Of a stretch of 64,000 nt of DNA, positions 1 to 7,763 are shown piece by piece. The notes beneath the pieces were generated by a model, which saw only the letters and a program-made list of their open reading frames with translations, was not told where the DNA came from and did no database searches. Position 1 is the stretch's first letter, and every line of letters begins with the position of its first letter. This stretch comes from an uncultured Bartonella sp. (GTDB lineage: Bacteria > Pseudomonadota > Alphaproteobacteria > Rhizobiales > Rhizobiaceae), in contig NZ_CAMLFE010000005.1 in the NCBI RefSeq assembly GCF_946479275.1, positions 124,001 through 188,000 of the forward strand, in the 5' to 3' direction. The position numbers were made by a program, and so were the translations under genes.

Positions 1-2246
1 ACCATCCGCAAAACCGCCGGGTCAAGGCTGTCGGCTTCGGCTGCAAGATCGGGATTTTGCCGGTCAACCGCCATGGTATATTGGGTGAGATCATTGGTGC
101 CGATTGAAAAGAAATCGACATGGGGCGCAAAAATATCGGCCATAATGGCGGCAGCCGGAACTTCGATCATAATGCCGATTTTTAAAACCGGCGCGGCAAG
201 ATCTTTGCGGATTTCTTCGGCAAGCGTTTTCAACTCTCTGATTTCGGTGACCGACATAATCATCGGAAACATAATCCACGGATCCCCGCCTTCTTTGGCG
301 GCGCGATAAATTGCGCGCAATTGCGGCACCAGCAGGTCTTTTCTGCGTAATAGGAGCCGTGCGCCCCTCACTCCCAAAAACGGATTATCTTCTTTCGGCA
401 AATCAAGATGGGCAACCTGTTTATCGCCACCAATGTCGAGTGCCCTGATAATAAGCGATTTGCCATTTAATGCCGAAAGCATATCGCGATAGACCTTATA
501 TTGCGTCTCCTCGTCGGGCGTTTCGGTGCTTTCCAGAAACAAAAATTCCGTGCGCATCAGCCCGACACCTTCACCCCCTTCATCCAATGCAAAGGCAACC
601 TGATCGGGGCGGTTGATATTGGCGGCAATGTCGATCACATGGCCGTCGGTGGTTTTTGCAGGCTTGGCGCGTTCGGCAACTTCCTTTTCACGCTCTTCTG
701 CCAATTTGACGATTTGCTTTTGTGCAGCCTCGACATCTTCCTTTGTGGGCGAAAGATATAAAATGCCGTTATAGCCGTCGACAATCGCGCTTTCGCCATT
801 CTTTGCTTCAAAAACCTTGTTTCCCGCTGCAACCAGCGCAGGAATCCCCAAAGTGCGCGCAAGAATGGCGGTGTGCGAGGTTGGCCCGCCTGATGCGGTG
901 ATGAGACCGTGGACTTTTTCGGGGTCAAGATTGGCCGTGTCGGAGGGTGTTAAATCTTCCGCAACAATAATTGCCCCTTCACCGATATTCTCGAACGAGC
1001 CTTTGGCATAAAGCGGGTCGATCTCGGCAAGGACACGCCCGCCGACATCGCGCAAATCCACCGCGCGGGCGGCAAGCAAAGGATTATCCATATGTTGAAG
1101 GGCACTGGCCGCCTCTTCGACCGCCTTGTTCCAGCTCCATGCCACGCCATGGCCTTCCGCCATCAAATGGCAGGCAGAAGAGATAAGATTATCATCATCA
1201 AGAAGGGTGGCCTGTGCCTTGAAAATGGCAGCATCCGACGCGCCGATACGACGGGTCACATCATCAACAATCGCTTTCATCTTGTCTTTGGTGCGCCCCA
1301 AAGCGTTTTCAAGCCGTGCGGCATCTTCAGAAAGTTTCTCCGGCTTATCTTCGACCTCACCCGCCCCGTTTTCCAGAATGAAAATTGTACCAAGTGAAAG
1401 ACCGGGGCTTGCCGACAGGCCGTCAATTCCCGCTTTTCCTGAAGGTGGCCGGAAGCCATAAATTTTCTTCGGTTTCACTTCCGCTTTTTCGGCTGCTTCC
1501 TTCTCGCTCAAGGTGATTTTTCTTGCCATTAAAATCGCATCACCCAGAAGCTGTTCGCCATTTTCCGCGTCGGTTGAAAAAACGAGCGTGTCACTATTTT
1601 TCCCGCCCAGTTGCAAGAGGCCGGCAAGGCTTGTCATATCGGCCTGACTATTGCCATTACGAACCAGAATTTTCTGCCCGCTTTTTTTGGCAAATTCCAC
1701 CCAGATCGACGCCGGGCGCGCATGAAGACCCGACGGATAATCAAGAACCCATTCCTTGCTAATACCAAGATCGGTGGCCTCACTTTCTGGTGCTTCATCA
1801 TTTTCGACAAGAGCTGCCATAATGACCGATTTGTCGCCCGTCGTTTCAAGTTTTTGCAGCGCATCGGGATGACTAAGAAGACGGGTGAGCCGCTTTAAAA
1901 TTTCAATATGACCGTCGGAATTGGCGGCGATAGCAAAAATCAGTTTTGCCTTTTCACCATTTTGCCAGTCCACCCCGTTTGGAACCTGAATAACCGAAAT
2001 CGCATCACGGTTGACAAGGTTGCGGTCTTCCACCATGCCATGGGGAATGACAACGCCCGAACCAAGCCATGTATTGGCAACCTTTTCACGCGCCAACATG
2101 CTTTTTCCATAAGCCGGTTCAATTGCGCCTTCATCAACAAGAAGTTGAGCTGCGGCAAGAATGGCCGACTCCTTGTCGGGAAAATCCGCATTCAACAAAA
2201 TTGCATTTTCGGAAAGAATTGCTGTCTTTTCAGATGCTGCTGCCAC
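1..2246 (-). CDS. fruB: PTS phosphoryl-transfer fusion protein IIA(Fru)-HPr-EI, 3' end outside window
   Basis: The gene reads leftward from a GTG at 2246 preceded by a GGGAGG ribosome site; it is open to the window edge, giving about 748 residues of a family usually near 830. The domain order is visible. An N-terminal fructose-type IIA domain has the phospho-histidine motif [10 protein letters not shown]. An HPr domain follows with the active-site motif SGLHARPAS. Then comes enzyme I, with the phospho-histidine region [12 protein letters not shown] and the C-terminal signature [12 protein letters not shown]. In the family, phosphate passes from PEP through EI and HPr to IIA and on to a membrane IIBC fructose permease, so fruK and fruA probably lie just beyond the window. 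It is divergent from a LacI-type regulator with two operator-like palindromes between them. Substrate assignment to fructose is by family; the domain call is secure. Confidence 0.93.
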   Translation of the reverse strand, partial: MAAASEKTAILSENAILLNADFPDKESAILAAAQLLVDEGAIEPAYGKSMLAREKVANTWLGSGVVIPHGMVEDRNLVNRDAISVIQVPNGVDWQNGEKAKLIFAIAANSDGHIEILKRLTRLLSHPDALQKLETTGDKSVIMAALVENDEAPESEATDLGISKEWVLDYPSGLHARPASIWVEFAKKSGQKILVRNGNSQADMTSLAGLLQLGGKNSDTLVFSTDAENGEQLLGDAILMARKITLSEKEAAEKAEVKPKKIYGFRPPSGKAGIDGLSASPGLSLGTIFILENGAGEVEDKPEKLSEDAARLENALGRTKDKMKAIVDDVTRRIGASDAAIFKAQATLLDDDNLISSACHLMAEGHGVAWSWNKAVEEAASALQHMDNPLLAARAVDLRDVGGRVLAEIDPLYAKGSFENIGEGAIIVAEDLTPSDTANLDPEKVHGLITASGGPTSHTAILARTLGIPALVAAGNKVFEAKNGESAIVDGYNGILYLSPTKEDVEAAQKQIVKLAEEREKEVAERAKPAKTTDGHVIDIAANINRPDQVAFALDEGGEGVGLMRTEFLFLESTETPDEETQYKVYRDMLSALNGKSLIIRALDIGGDKQVAHLDLPKEDNPFLGVRGARLLLRRKDLLVPQLRAIYRAAKEGGDPWIMFPMIMSVTEIRELKTLAEEIRKDLAAPVLKIGIMIEVPAAAIMADIFAPHVDFFSIGTNDLTQYTMAVDRQNPDLAAEADSLDPAVLRM

Positions 2247-2277
2247 GGGTTTCCTCCCTTGGGCTTTTCAAAATGAA

Positions 2278-2293
2278 TTGAAAACGTTTTCTT
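2278..2293. promoter_or_regulatory. LacI-family operator candidate, fruB side
   Basis: GAAAACGTTTTC (2280-2291) is a perfect palindrome with the central CG typical of LacI-family operators. It lies about 35 bp upstream of the fruB start and is probably bound by the divergently encoded regulator. Confidence 0.6.
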
Positions 2294-2345
2294 GAAAAAT
2301 ATCAAGCAACTGTTTAATTCTGCCATATAATTTTACAGCAAATTC

Positions 2346-2362
2346 TGGAAACGTTTTCAAGG
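2346..2362. promoter_or_regulatory. LacI-family operator candidate, regulator side
   Basis: GGAAACGTTTTC (2347-2358) is the second copy of the same operator, one mismatch from a perfect palindrome. Its centre is 67 bp from the first and about 60 bp before the regulator's ATG, so it fits autoregulation and possible looping between the two sites. Confidence 0.58.
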
Positions 2363-2413
2363 AAAAAACGCCTATTTATCGTGTTCAGGCACCAAGAAAG
2401 AAAGAAAAATCGG

Positions 2414-3445
2414 ATGGCTGCCACAATTAAGGATGTTGCAAAACTTGCCGGTGTTTCGGTTGCCACCGTTTCGCGTGCTGTTTCCGGCAAAGTTGTGAGC
2501 CATGAATTGAAAAGCAAAGTGGAAAAGGCAATCCTTGCCACCGGTTACCGGCCGAACCTTGCCGCCCGCCGTTTGCGCGCTCGAACCGACGACACAATCG
2601 GCCTTATCATTGCCGACATCAGAAACCCGTTTTTTACCCGCTTTGCCCGCGCAATCGACGATATTGCCAAAACCCGCAACCAGCATGTGATCTTATGTAA
2701 TACGGATGAAAATTTCGAGCAGGAAAAGGCCTATCTCGACCTGATGGAGGAAGAAAATGTTGCCGGTATCATTCTTGCCCCCACACTTTTAACGAGCCAC
2801 AAACACATAACAAGCCGCAAAACAAGACCGGCAAAACTCCAACGCCCGCTTGTTCTTGTTGATCGCAAGCCAGATGAAATGATTTATGATTCAGTGCTGA
2901 TCGATAATCATGCTGCCGCCAAAAAACTTGTGCACCACCTTTATGAAAATGGCCGGAAAAACATTCTTTGCCTTTACGGAGCGGATAGCCGCACCGGTTT
3001 TGAACGGCAAAAAGGCTTTGATGAAGCAATCAACGCACTTCACCTTTCCGGTGAAAGTGTAGCCATAAAACACGGAAAAGATAATGTGGCGAAATCTTTA
3101 AAAAATGCGCTTGCAAAAAATCCCGATAGCGATGCGCTCATCCTCACCAATGGGGTTCTCGCTTTAAAAGCGGCGGCATTTTTAAAAAAATCCGGTCTTG
3201 TTGTGCCCGATCAACTGGCTTTTGCAGCCTTTGATGACGAACCGTGGATGGAACTTGTCTTTAACGGCATTACAACCATTGCCCAGCCGGTTGGCGACAT
3301 TGCCCGCGAAGCCTATCATTGTTTGATGGAAAGGCTTGAAAACCCGTTAAAACCGGTGCTGCAAACCGTTTTGAAAAGCAAATTGATTGTTCGCGGTTCA
3401 ACCTTGAAAGCCTGCATAAACCCCGATGCGAAAGAAATGAAATAA
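2414..3445 (+). CDS. LacI-family transcriptional regulator, probably of the fructose PTS operon
   Basis: The 343-residue protein has the standard LacI layout. An N-terminal helix-turn-helix covers residues 4-25 (TIKDVAKLAGVSVATVSRA), followed by a hinge (YRPNLAARRLRA) and a periplasmic-binding-protein-like effector domain beginning near GLIIADIRNPFF. I chose the ATG at 2414 because the HTH begins immediately after it, as in family members; an in-frame GTG at 2381 would add 11 residues that overlap the upstream operator. It is divergent from the PTS fusion gene and two LacI-type operators lie between them, so it most likely represses that operon and itself. The effector is not visible; a fructose phosphate is the natural guess for a FruR/Cra-like role. 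Confidence 0.9.
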   Translation: MAATIKDVAKLAGVSVATVSRAVSGKVVSHELKSKVEKAILATGYRPNLAARRLRARTDDTIGLIIADIRNPFFTRFARAIDDIAKTRNQHVILCNTDENFEQEKAYLDLMEEENVAGIILAPTLLTSHKHITSRKTRPAKLQRPLVLVDRKPDEMIYDSVLIDNHAAAKKLVHHLYENGRKNILCLYGADSRTGFERQKGFDEAINALHLSGESVAIKHGKDNVAKSLKNALAKNPDSDALILTNGVLALKAAAFLKKSGLVVPDQLAFAAFDDEPWMELVFNGITTIAQPVGDIAREAYHCLMERLENPLKPVLQTVLKSKLIVRGSTLKACINPDAKEMK

Positions 3446-3746
3446 GGCATGAGCTTTCTTCTTTTGGCACATTTGCCGGTTCAGGAATTTGGTTCACACC
3501 ATTATGATTCACCTTTGCCCACGCTTTCAATGAAACTTCAAGTGGCAGAAATTGAAATGCTTCAATAAAGCAGCACGGCTTTAACGGTTGATATAAAAAT
3601 TAGACCGGCGAGTAACGCCGCCGCTTGCAAGAAAGGTTCAAGCAAAATAGGCGGCTTGATATTTGACCGGATTGATGAAAGCGTGGCGCAATCACCGCGG
3701 CGCCTCCCCCACAAACAATTATAACCGATAAACGGCTGCTACAGAA
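3446..3746. other. Intergenic region between convergent genes
   Basis: Convergent end region between the LacI regulator and the leftward dehydrogenase. I see no convincing ORF, RNA or strong rho-independent terminator here. Confidence 0.5.
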
Positions 3747-4613
3747 TTATTGCGGGAGCCGCTTGATAAGGCTTGATGTATCAAGCCGGCCGCCATTTTC
3801 TGCCTGAATATCGGCATAAAACTGGTCGATCAAAGCAGTAACAGGCAAAACCGCGCCGTTACTGCGCGCTTCATCAAGGCAGATGCCGAGATCTTTTCTC
3901 ATCCAGTCGACAGCAAAGCCGAAATCGAACTTGCCTTCAACCATGGTGGTGCCGCGGTTCGACATTTGCCATGAACCGGCAGCCCCTTTGGAAATGACAT
4001 CAAGAACCTCGTTCATATCAAGACCGGCCTTTTTACCGAAAGCAAGCCCTTCGGCAAGACCTTGAACAGCACCGGCAAGGCAAATCTGGTTGACCATTTT
4101 GCACAATTGCCCGCTGCCGCTTTTTCCCAGCCGCTTTACCGAAATGCCATAGGCTTTCATGACATCGGCGGTTTTTTCAAATATGTCCTTCTTACCACCG
4201 CACATAATGGTGAGTTTGCCGTTCTCTGCACCGGCCTGACCACCCGAAACCGGCGCGTCGATAAAACCGATACCGCATTTTTCCGCTTCCTCTTCAAGCT
4301 CGCGGGCAACCTTTGCCGAATCCGTCGTATGGTCGACAAAAACGCTTCCCCTTACCATTGTTTTGAACGCGCCATCCTTGCCGGTTGTGACTTCTCTTAT
4401 ATCATTGTCATTGCCGACACAGGCAAAAACAATATCCTGCCCCTTTGCCGCTTCGGCCGGTGTATCGGCTTTTTTACCGTGAAATTCCTCTACCCATTTT
4501 TCAGCCTTTTTGGCCGTGCGGTTATAAACCGTTACATCATGGCCGGCTTTTTTCAAATGCCCTGCCATAGGATAGCCCATTACACCCAAACCGATAAAAG
4601 CCACTTTTGCCAT
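3747..4613 (-). CDS. NAD(P)-dependent beta-hydroxyacid dehydrogenase (3-hydroxyisobutyrate / tartronate-semialdehyde reductase family)
   Basis: The 288-residue protein has the full family layout. A Rossmann nucleotide-binding motif GLGVMG lies at residues 8-13, the substrate-binding motif DAPVSGG at 119-125, and the catalytic lysine region GQLCKMVNQ has Lys at about 172. The basic NRT after the second strand suggests NADP(H) preference. Family members reduce tartronate semialdehyde, oxidise 3-hydroxyisobutyrate or reduce glyoxylate or succinic semialdehyde; sequence inspection cannot choose between these, so no symbol is given. An AGAAAG ribosome site precedes the ATG. It stands alone on its strand and is divergent from the alcohol dehydrogenase at 5076. 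Confidence 0.9.
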   Translation of the reverse strand: MAKVAFIGLGVMGYPMAGHLKKAGHDVTVYNRTAKKAEKWVEEFHGKKADTPAEAAKGQDIVFACVGNDNDIREVTTGKDGAFKTMVRGSVFVDHTTDSAKVARELEEEAEKCGIGFIDAPVSGGQAGAENGKLTIMCGGKKDIFEKTADVMKAYGISVKRLGKSGSGQLCKMVNQICLAGAVQGLAEGLAFGKKAGLDMNEVLDVISKGAAGSWQMSNRGTTMVEGKFDFGFAVDWMRKDLGICLDEARSNGAVLPVTALIDQFYADIQAENGGRLDTSSLIKRLPQ

Positions 4614-5075
4614 TTTGCTACTTTCTATTTTGTCGTGCGTTTATTTTGTCGTGCATTTATTTTTTCATTTGTCGGGTTTTATGAAAAATATTCATAAGCC
4701 CAATGATTTTGATAGAGTTTATCAAACTCGTCCTGAAGAATATAGTTGTTATCAACCGGAAAAAGTGCCGGATCCCAAAAACAACCGGAAATAGAATTGA
4801 CGGTTGTTATTTCGGGTTGAATAGCTCCATTCCTGACCGGAAATTTTATTTGAAAAAATTGCGTTTTTAAAACCGGAAAAAAAGAGAATAACTGCTTGTA
4901 GAAGGTTTAAGAGAATGAAACCGGATGATTTCAATTTCAAATGAAATATTTCGCTTTTAAAAAACCGGAGAATTAAAACCCGATATCAAAAACCGGAGAA
5001 CCAACAAGTAAAGAAGCAAAAAAGAAAAAGCTCGAAACCGATCGCCAAACAACTATTCAAAAGGAAATTCCCTCT
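4614..5075. other. Divergent intergenic region with a 16-bp tandem duplication
   Basis: This is the shared upstream region of the leftward dehydrogenase and rightward alcohol dehydrogenase. TATTTTGTCGTGCGTT (4626-4641) is repeated with one change at 4642-4657. Many AACCGGA(A) words occur between 4750 and 5000. I see no ORF with a ribosome site and no clear promoter. Confidence 0.45.
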
Positions 5076-6125
5076 ATGTTTACATGTGATGCATTTGCCG
5101 TAGACGGTGCTGACCAGACCTTTCACCCTTTCACATTCGAGCGGCGTGACCCGCTTGACCATGATGTGGATATTGAAATTCGCTATTGCGGCGTTTGCCA
5201 CTCCGACCTTCACACCGCGCGCAGTGACTGGGAGGGCACACTTTATCCTTGTGTGCCAGGTCATGAAATTGTCGGTAAGGTGCGCCGCGTGGGTAAAAAA
5301 GTAACCCGTTTCAAAGAGGGTGACACGGTGGGTGTGGGCTGCATGGTCAATTCCTGCGGGACGTGCGATTGCTGCCGTGCCGGACTTGAACAATATTGCG
5401 AAAAAGGCAACACCCTTACCTATAACAGCCCCGACCCTGAAACCGGAAAAGACCGTTATACGTTTGGCGGCTATTCCAAACGCATTGTGGTGAACGACAA
5501 CTTTGTTTTGTCGGTACCGGAAAATCTTGATCTTGCAGGTGCAGCACCGCTCCTTTGCGCAGGCATTACCACCTATTCACCATTGCGCCACTGGAAAGCC
5601 GGTAAAGGCATGAAAGTGGGTGTTGCCGGTCTTGGCGGTTTGGGACATATGGCGGTGAAACTTGCCCACGCTATGGGGGCGGATGTGACGATGCTCACCA
5701 CCTCGCCTTCCAAAGAAGCGGATGCGCGTCGTCTTGGTGCCCATCATGTGGTTTTGACACGCGACAGCGAGAACCTTGCAAAAGCTGCAAAAACGCTTGA
5801 TTTGATTATCGACACCATTGCGGCCAAGCACAATATCGACGCTTATCTCGACCTACTTAAAGTCAATGGCACATTGGTGCAGGTTGGTGCACCGGCCGAA
5901 CCTTTGCCGGTTGGCGTTTTCAACCTCATTATGGCACGTCGTTCATTTGCCGGCTCTTGCATTGGCGGCATTGCCGAAACACAGGAAATGCTCGATTTTT
6001 GTGGCAAACACAACATTACCGCCGATATCGAGCTCATCAAAGCACAGGAAATCGACAAGGCTTATGAACGCATGCTCAAAAGCGATGTGAAATACCGCTT
6101 TGTCATCGACATGGCTTCATTTTGA
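5076..6125 (+). CDS. Zinc-dependent NAD(P)-linked alcohol/aldehyde dehydrogenase (cinnamyl-alcohol-dehydrogenase type, YahK/Ahr-like)
   Basis: The 349-residue medium-chain dehydrogenase is complete. Catalytic zinc ligands fit Cys38 and the GHE motif (His63-Glu64), with the CGVCHSD motif at 38-44. Structural zinc cysteines are at about 94, 97, 100 and 108. The nucleotide-binding glycine motif GLGGLGHMAVKLA lies near residue 190. The pattern matches the cinnamyl alcohol dehydrogenase group that includes E. coli YahK and Ahr, NADPH-dependent reductases of broad aldehyde specificity. The ATG follows an AAAGGA ribosome site. It probably detoxifies aldehydes in the cytosol. No operon partner is apparent; the downstream cupin is 362 bp away. 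Confidence 0.92.
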   Translation: MFTCDAFAVDGADQTFHPFTFERRDPLDHDVDIEIRYCGVCHSDLHTARSDWEGTLYPCVPGHEIVGKVRRVGKKVTRFKEGDTVGVGCMVNSCGTCDCCRAGLEQYCEKGNTLTYNSPDPETGKDRYTFGGYSKRIVVNDNFVLSVPENLDLAGAAPLLCAGITTYSPLRHWKAGKGMKVGVAGLGGLGHMAVKLAHAMGADVTMLTTSPSKEADARRLGAHHVVLTRDSENLAKAAKTLDLIIDTIAAKHNIDAYLDLLKVNGTLVQVGAPAEPLPVGVFNLIMARRSFAGSCIGGIAETQEMLDFCGKHNITADIELIKAQEIDKAYERMLKSDVKYRFVIDMASF

Positions 6126-6272
6126 AAAATGCTTGCGTTCTAAAAATTTTATTCCGGAAAACGGTTTTAAGTCGAGAAAGCGGGGCTTGATATTAGCCCC
6201 GCTCACAACAAAACTTGTTGGCGCTTGGCTTGACCGAGCAAGCGAAAGCCCTAACCGGCAAAGCCCCTGCTC

Positions 6273-6376
6273 TTTCAACCAATCATGTTTATGCGCTTTC
6301 AAAGACTGTTTGGAAAAGTGTTTTTGCGGGTACTGTTCATACGCTTTCAACCAATCATGTTTATGCGCTTTCAAAG
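6273..6376 (+). repeat. Perfect 32-bp direct repeat with 72-bp period
   Basis: A 32-bp sequence at 6273-6304, beginning TTTCAACCAATCATGTTT, is repeated exactly at 6345-6376. After each copy the similarity continues in diverged form (ACTGTTTGGAAAAGTG versus AACGTTCGGGAAAAATG), so the unit is about 72 bp. It fills the 362-bp gap (6126-6487) between the alcohol dehydrogenase and the cupin. No gene is supported there. Confidence 0.85.
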
Positions 6377-6487
6377 AACGTTCGGGAAAAATGTTTGGGA
6401 GAATGTTTTTGTTGGCAGCGCGCTGAAACAGCCATTCCAAAGTAAAGCCGGAACTCATAACGAAACACATTTTAGGGAAGAAAAACA

Positions 6488-6886
6488 ATGGAAATCAAAA
6501 GAAGTGGCAGCCGCCCTTCCGGCAAAGTACCGGAAGAATTTTTTACCGGTCGGGTGAGACTTGATCCGGCAATCGACCCGCATGAGGGTTCAAACCTTCT
6601 TGCCGGTCATGTCACCTTTGAGCCGGGAGCGCGCACGCATTGGCACACCCACCCGAAGGGGCAGGCTCTGATTATCACTTTCGGGCGCGGGTTTATCGGC
6701 CGTGAAAATGGAGAAGTGAAGGAAGTTTTTGCCGGTGATATTGTCTGGTTTGAAGCGGGTGAAAAACATTGGCATGGTGCTTCCCCTGACACGGCAATGT
6801 CACATTATGCCATACAGGAAACAGTGAATGGCAAAAGTGCCGACTGGATGGAAGAAGTGACCGATAAGCAATATAAGGGACAATAA
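6488..6886 (+). CDS. Single-domain cupin, hydroxynitrile-lyase-like (GtHNL type)
   Basis: The 132-residue protein is one cupin barrel. Metal ligands fit His53, His55, Gln59 and His94, in the motifs HWHTHPKGQ and GEKHWHG. These positions coincide with the Mn-binding residues I recall for the bacterial hydroxynitrile lyase GtHNL, and the N- and C-termini (MEIKRSGS, WMEEVTDKQY) also resemble that family. Related proteins are often annotated as carboxymuconolactone-decarboxylase-associated cupins, so cyanohydrin lyase activity is a possibility rather than an assignment. The ATG follows an AGGGAAG ribosome site. A cytosolic metalloenzyme is likely. Confidence 0.86.
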   Translation: MEIKRSGSRPSGKVPEEFFTGRVRLDPAIDPHEGSNLLAGHVTFEPGARTHWHTHPKGQALIITFGRGFIGRENGEVKEVFAGDIVWFEAGEKHWHGASPDTAMSHYAIQETVNGKSADWMEEVTDKQYKGQ

Positions 6887-7763
6887 AAACAAACTAAAAT
6901 TTCAAAACCTTGCGCTTCATCAAAACTTTTATTTCATAAAATGCTACAAAACCGGCAAGACACTTGAGCAGAACCCTTTGGGATAAATGGCGCACAAGTT
7001 TTATTGCAAACTGTGACAAAGTTTCTTGTTTTCCTTGGAAACTATTACAAAGTTTCTTGCCGGAAATGAAAATAACCCATCAAGAGCCTATTTCCTTCGG
7101 CGTGACGTGCATCAATTCAAAGTCGTTTTTTAAAAACGCGGGCTTTTTGGAAATTGGATTTTTTTGAAAATTCAAACTTCGAAAAGCCGCTTTCCATTTT
7201 TCTGTTCCGCCCGCCTGTTTTTTAAAAGCCAAACCGTAACCGATTGAATCAAGTGTTATGTTGCAAACTTGCGGCAAGCAAAGCCCTGATTTTTGACCGA
7301 CGAGAACGGAAAAGAACGGATCATGCCGGATTATAGAGGCTTGATTTCTTCGGCTCTTTTCATGGACTTTCCTTAAATTTATCTCCGATTTTCGCCGTTT
7401 TTTGCTATTTTTTCTGATTGTCGTTCATAATATTTCAACCAAATAACAGGCACTCTGTCGAGTGAATTTCGTATCTGATCAAAAATATAACGATCGTTCC
7501 CTTAGCGATTCGAAAATATATTTTATTTCATCCCTATAAATAAATAGTAGAACGATAAATGAAAAACTTTCCACATGCCGGAAGTTGCATTCTATATTTC
7601 ATGAATTTATTTTTTTTCGCGTCTAAGCTCCTATTATTAAATGTTTTTTACAGTATATTCGAACTATTCTAAAACTTGAGTGTTGACATTAGGTTTAAAT
7701 ATTTTTTTAACTGTTTCTCAATCTATACCTTTTTTATCAACTTTAAAATTCGAGGGATTGCGT
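6887..7763. other. Long intergenic region upstream of the siderophore receptor
   Basis: These 877 bp lie between the cupin and the TonB receptor. The right half is AT-rich and carries the candidate iron box (7657-7673) and a TTGACA (7683-7688). The short open frames here lack ribosome sites and look accidental. Confidence 0.45.
7657..7673 (-). promoter_or_regulatory. Candidate iron-control element (Irr-type box) before the siderophore operon
   Basis: On the minus strand this reads TTTAGAATAGTTCGAAT. The left half matches the TTTAGAA-N3-TTCTAAA element recognised by Irr in Rhizobiales; the right half keeps TTC with mismatches after it. It lies about 90 bp before the receptor ATG and just upstream of a TTGACA -35-like hexamer at 7683-7688 whose -10 is poor. 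Iron-responsive control is inferred from this site and from the genes downstream. Confidence 0.35.
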
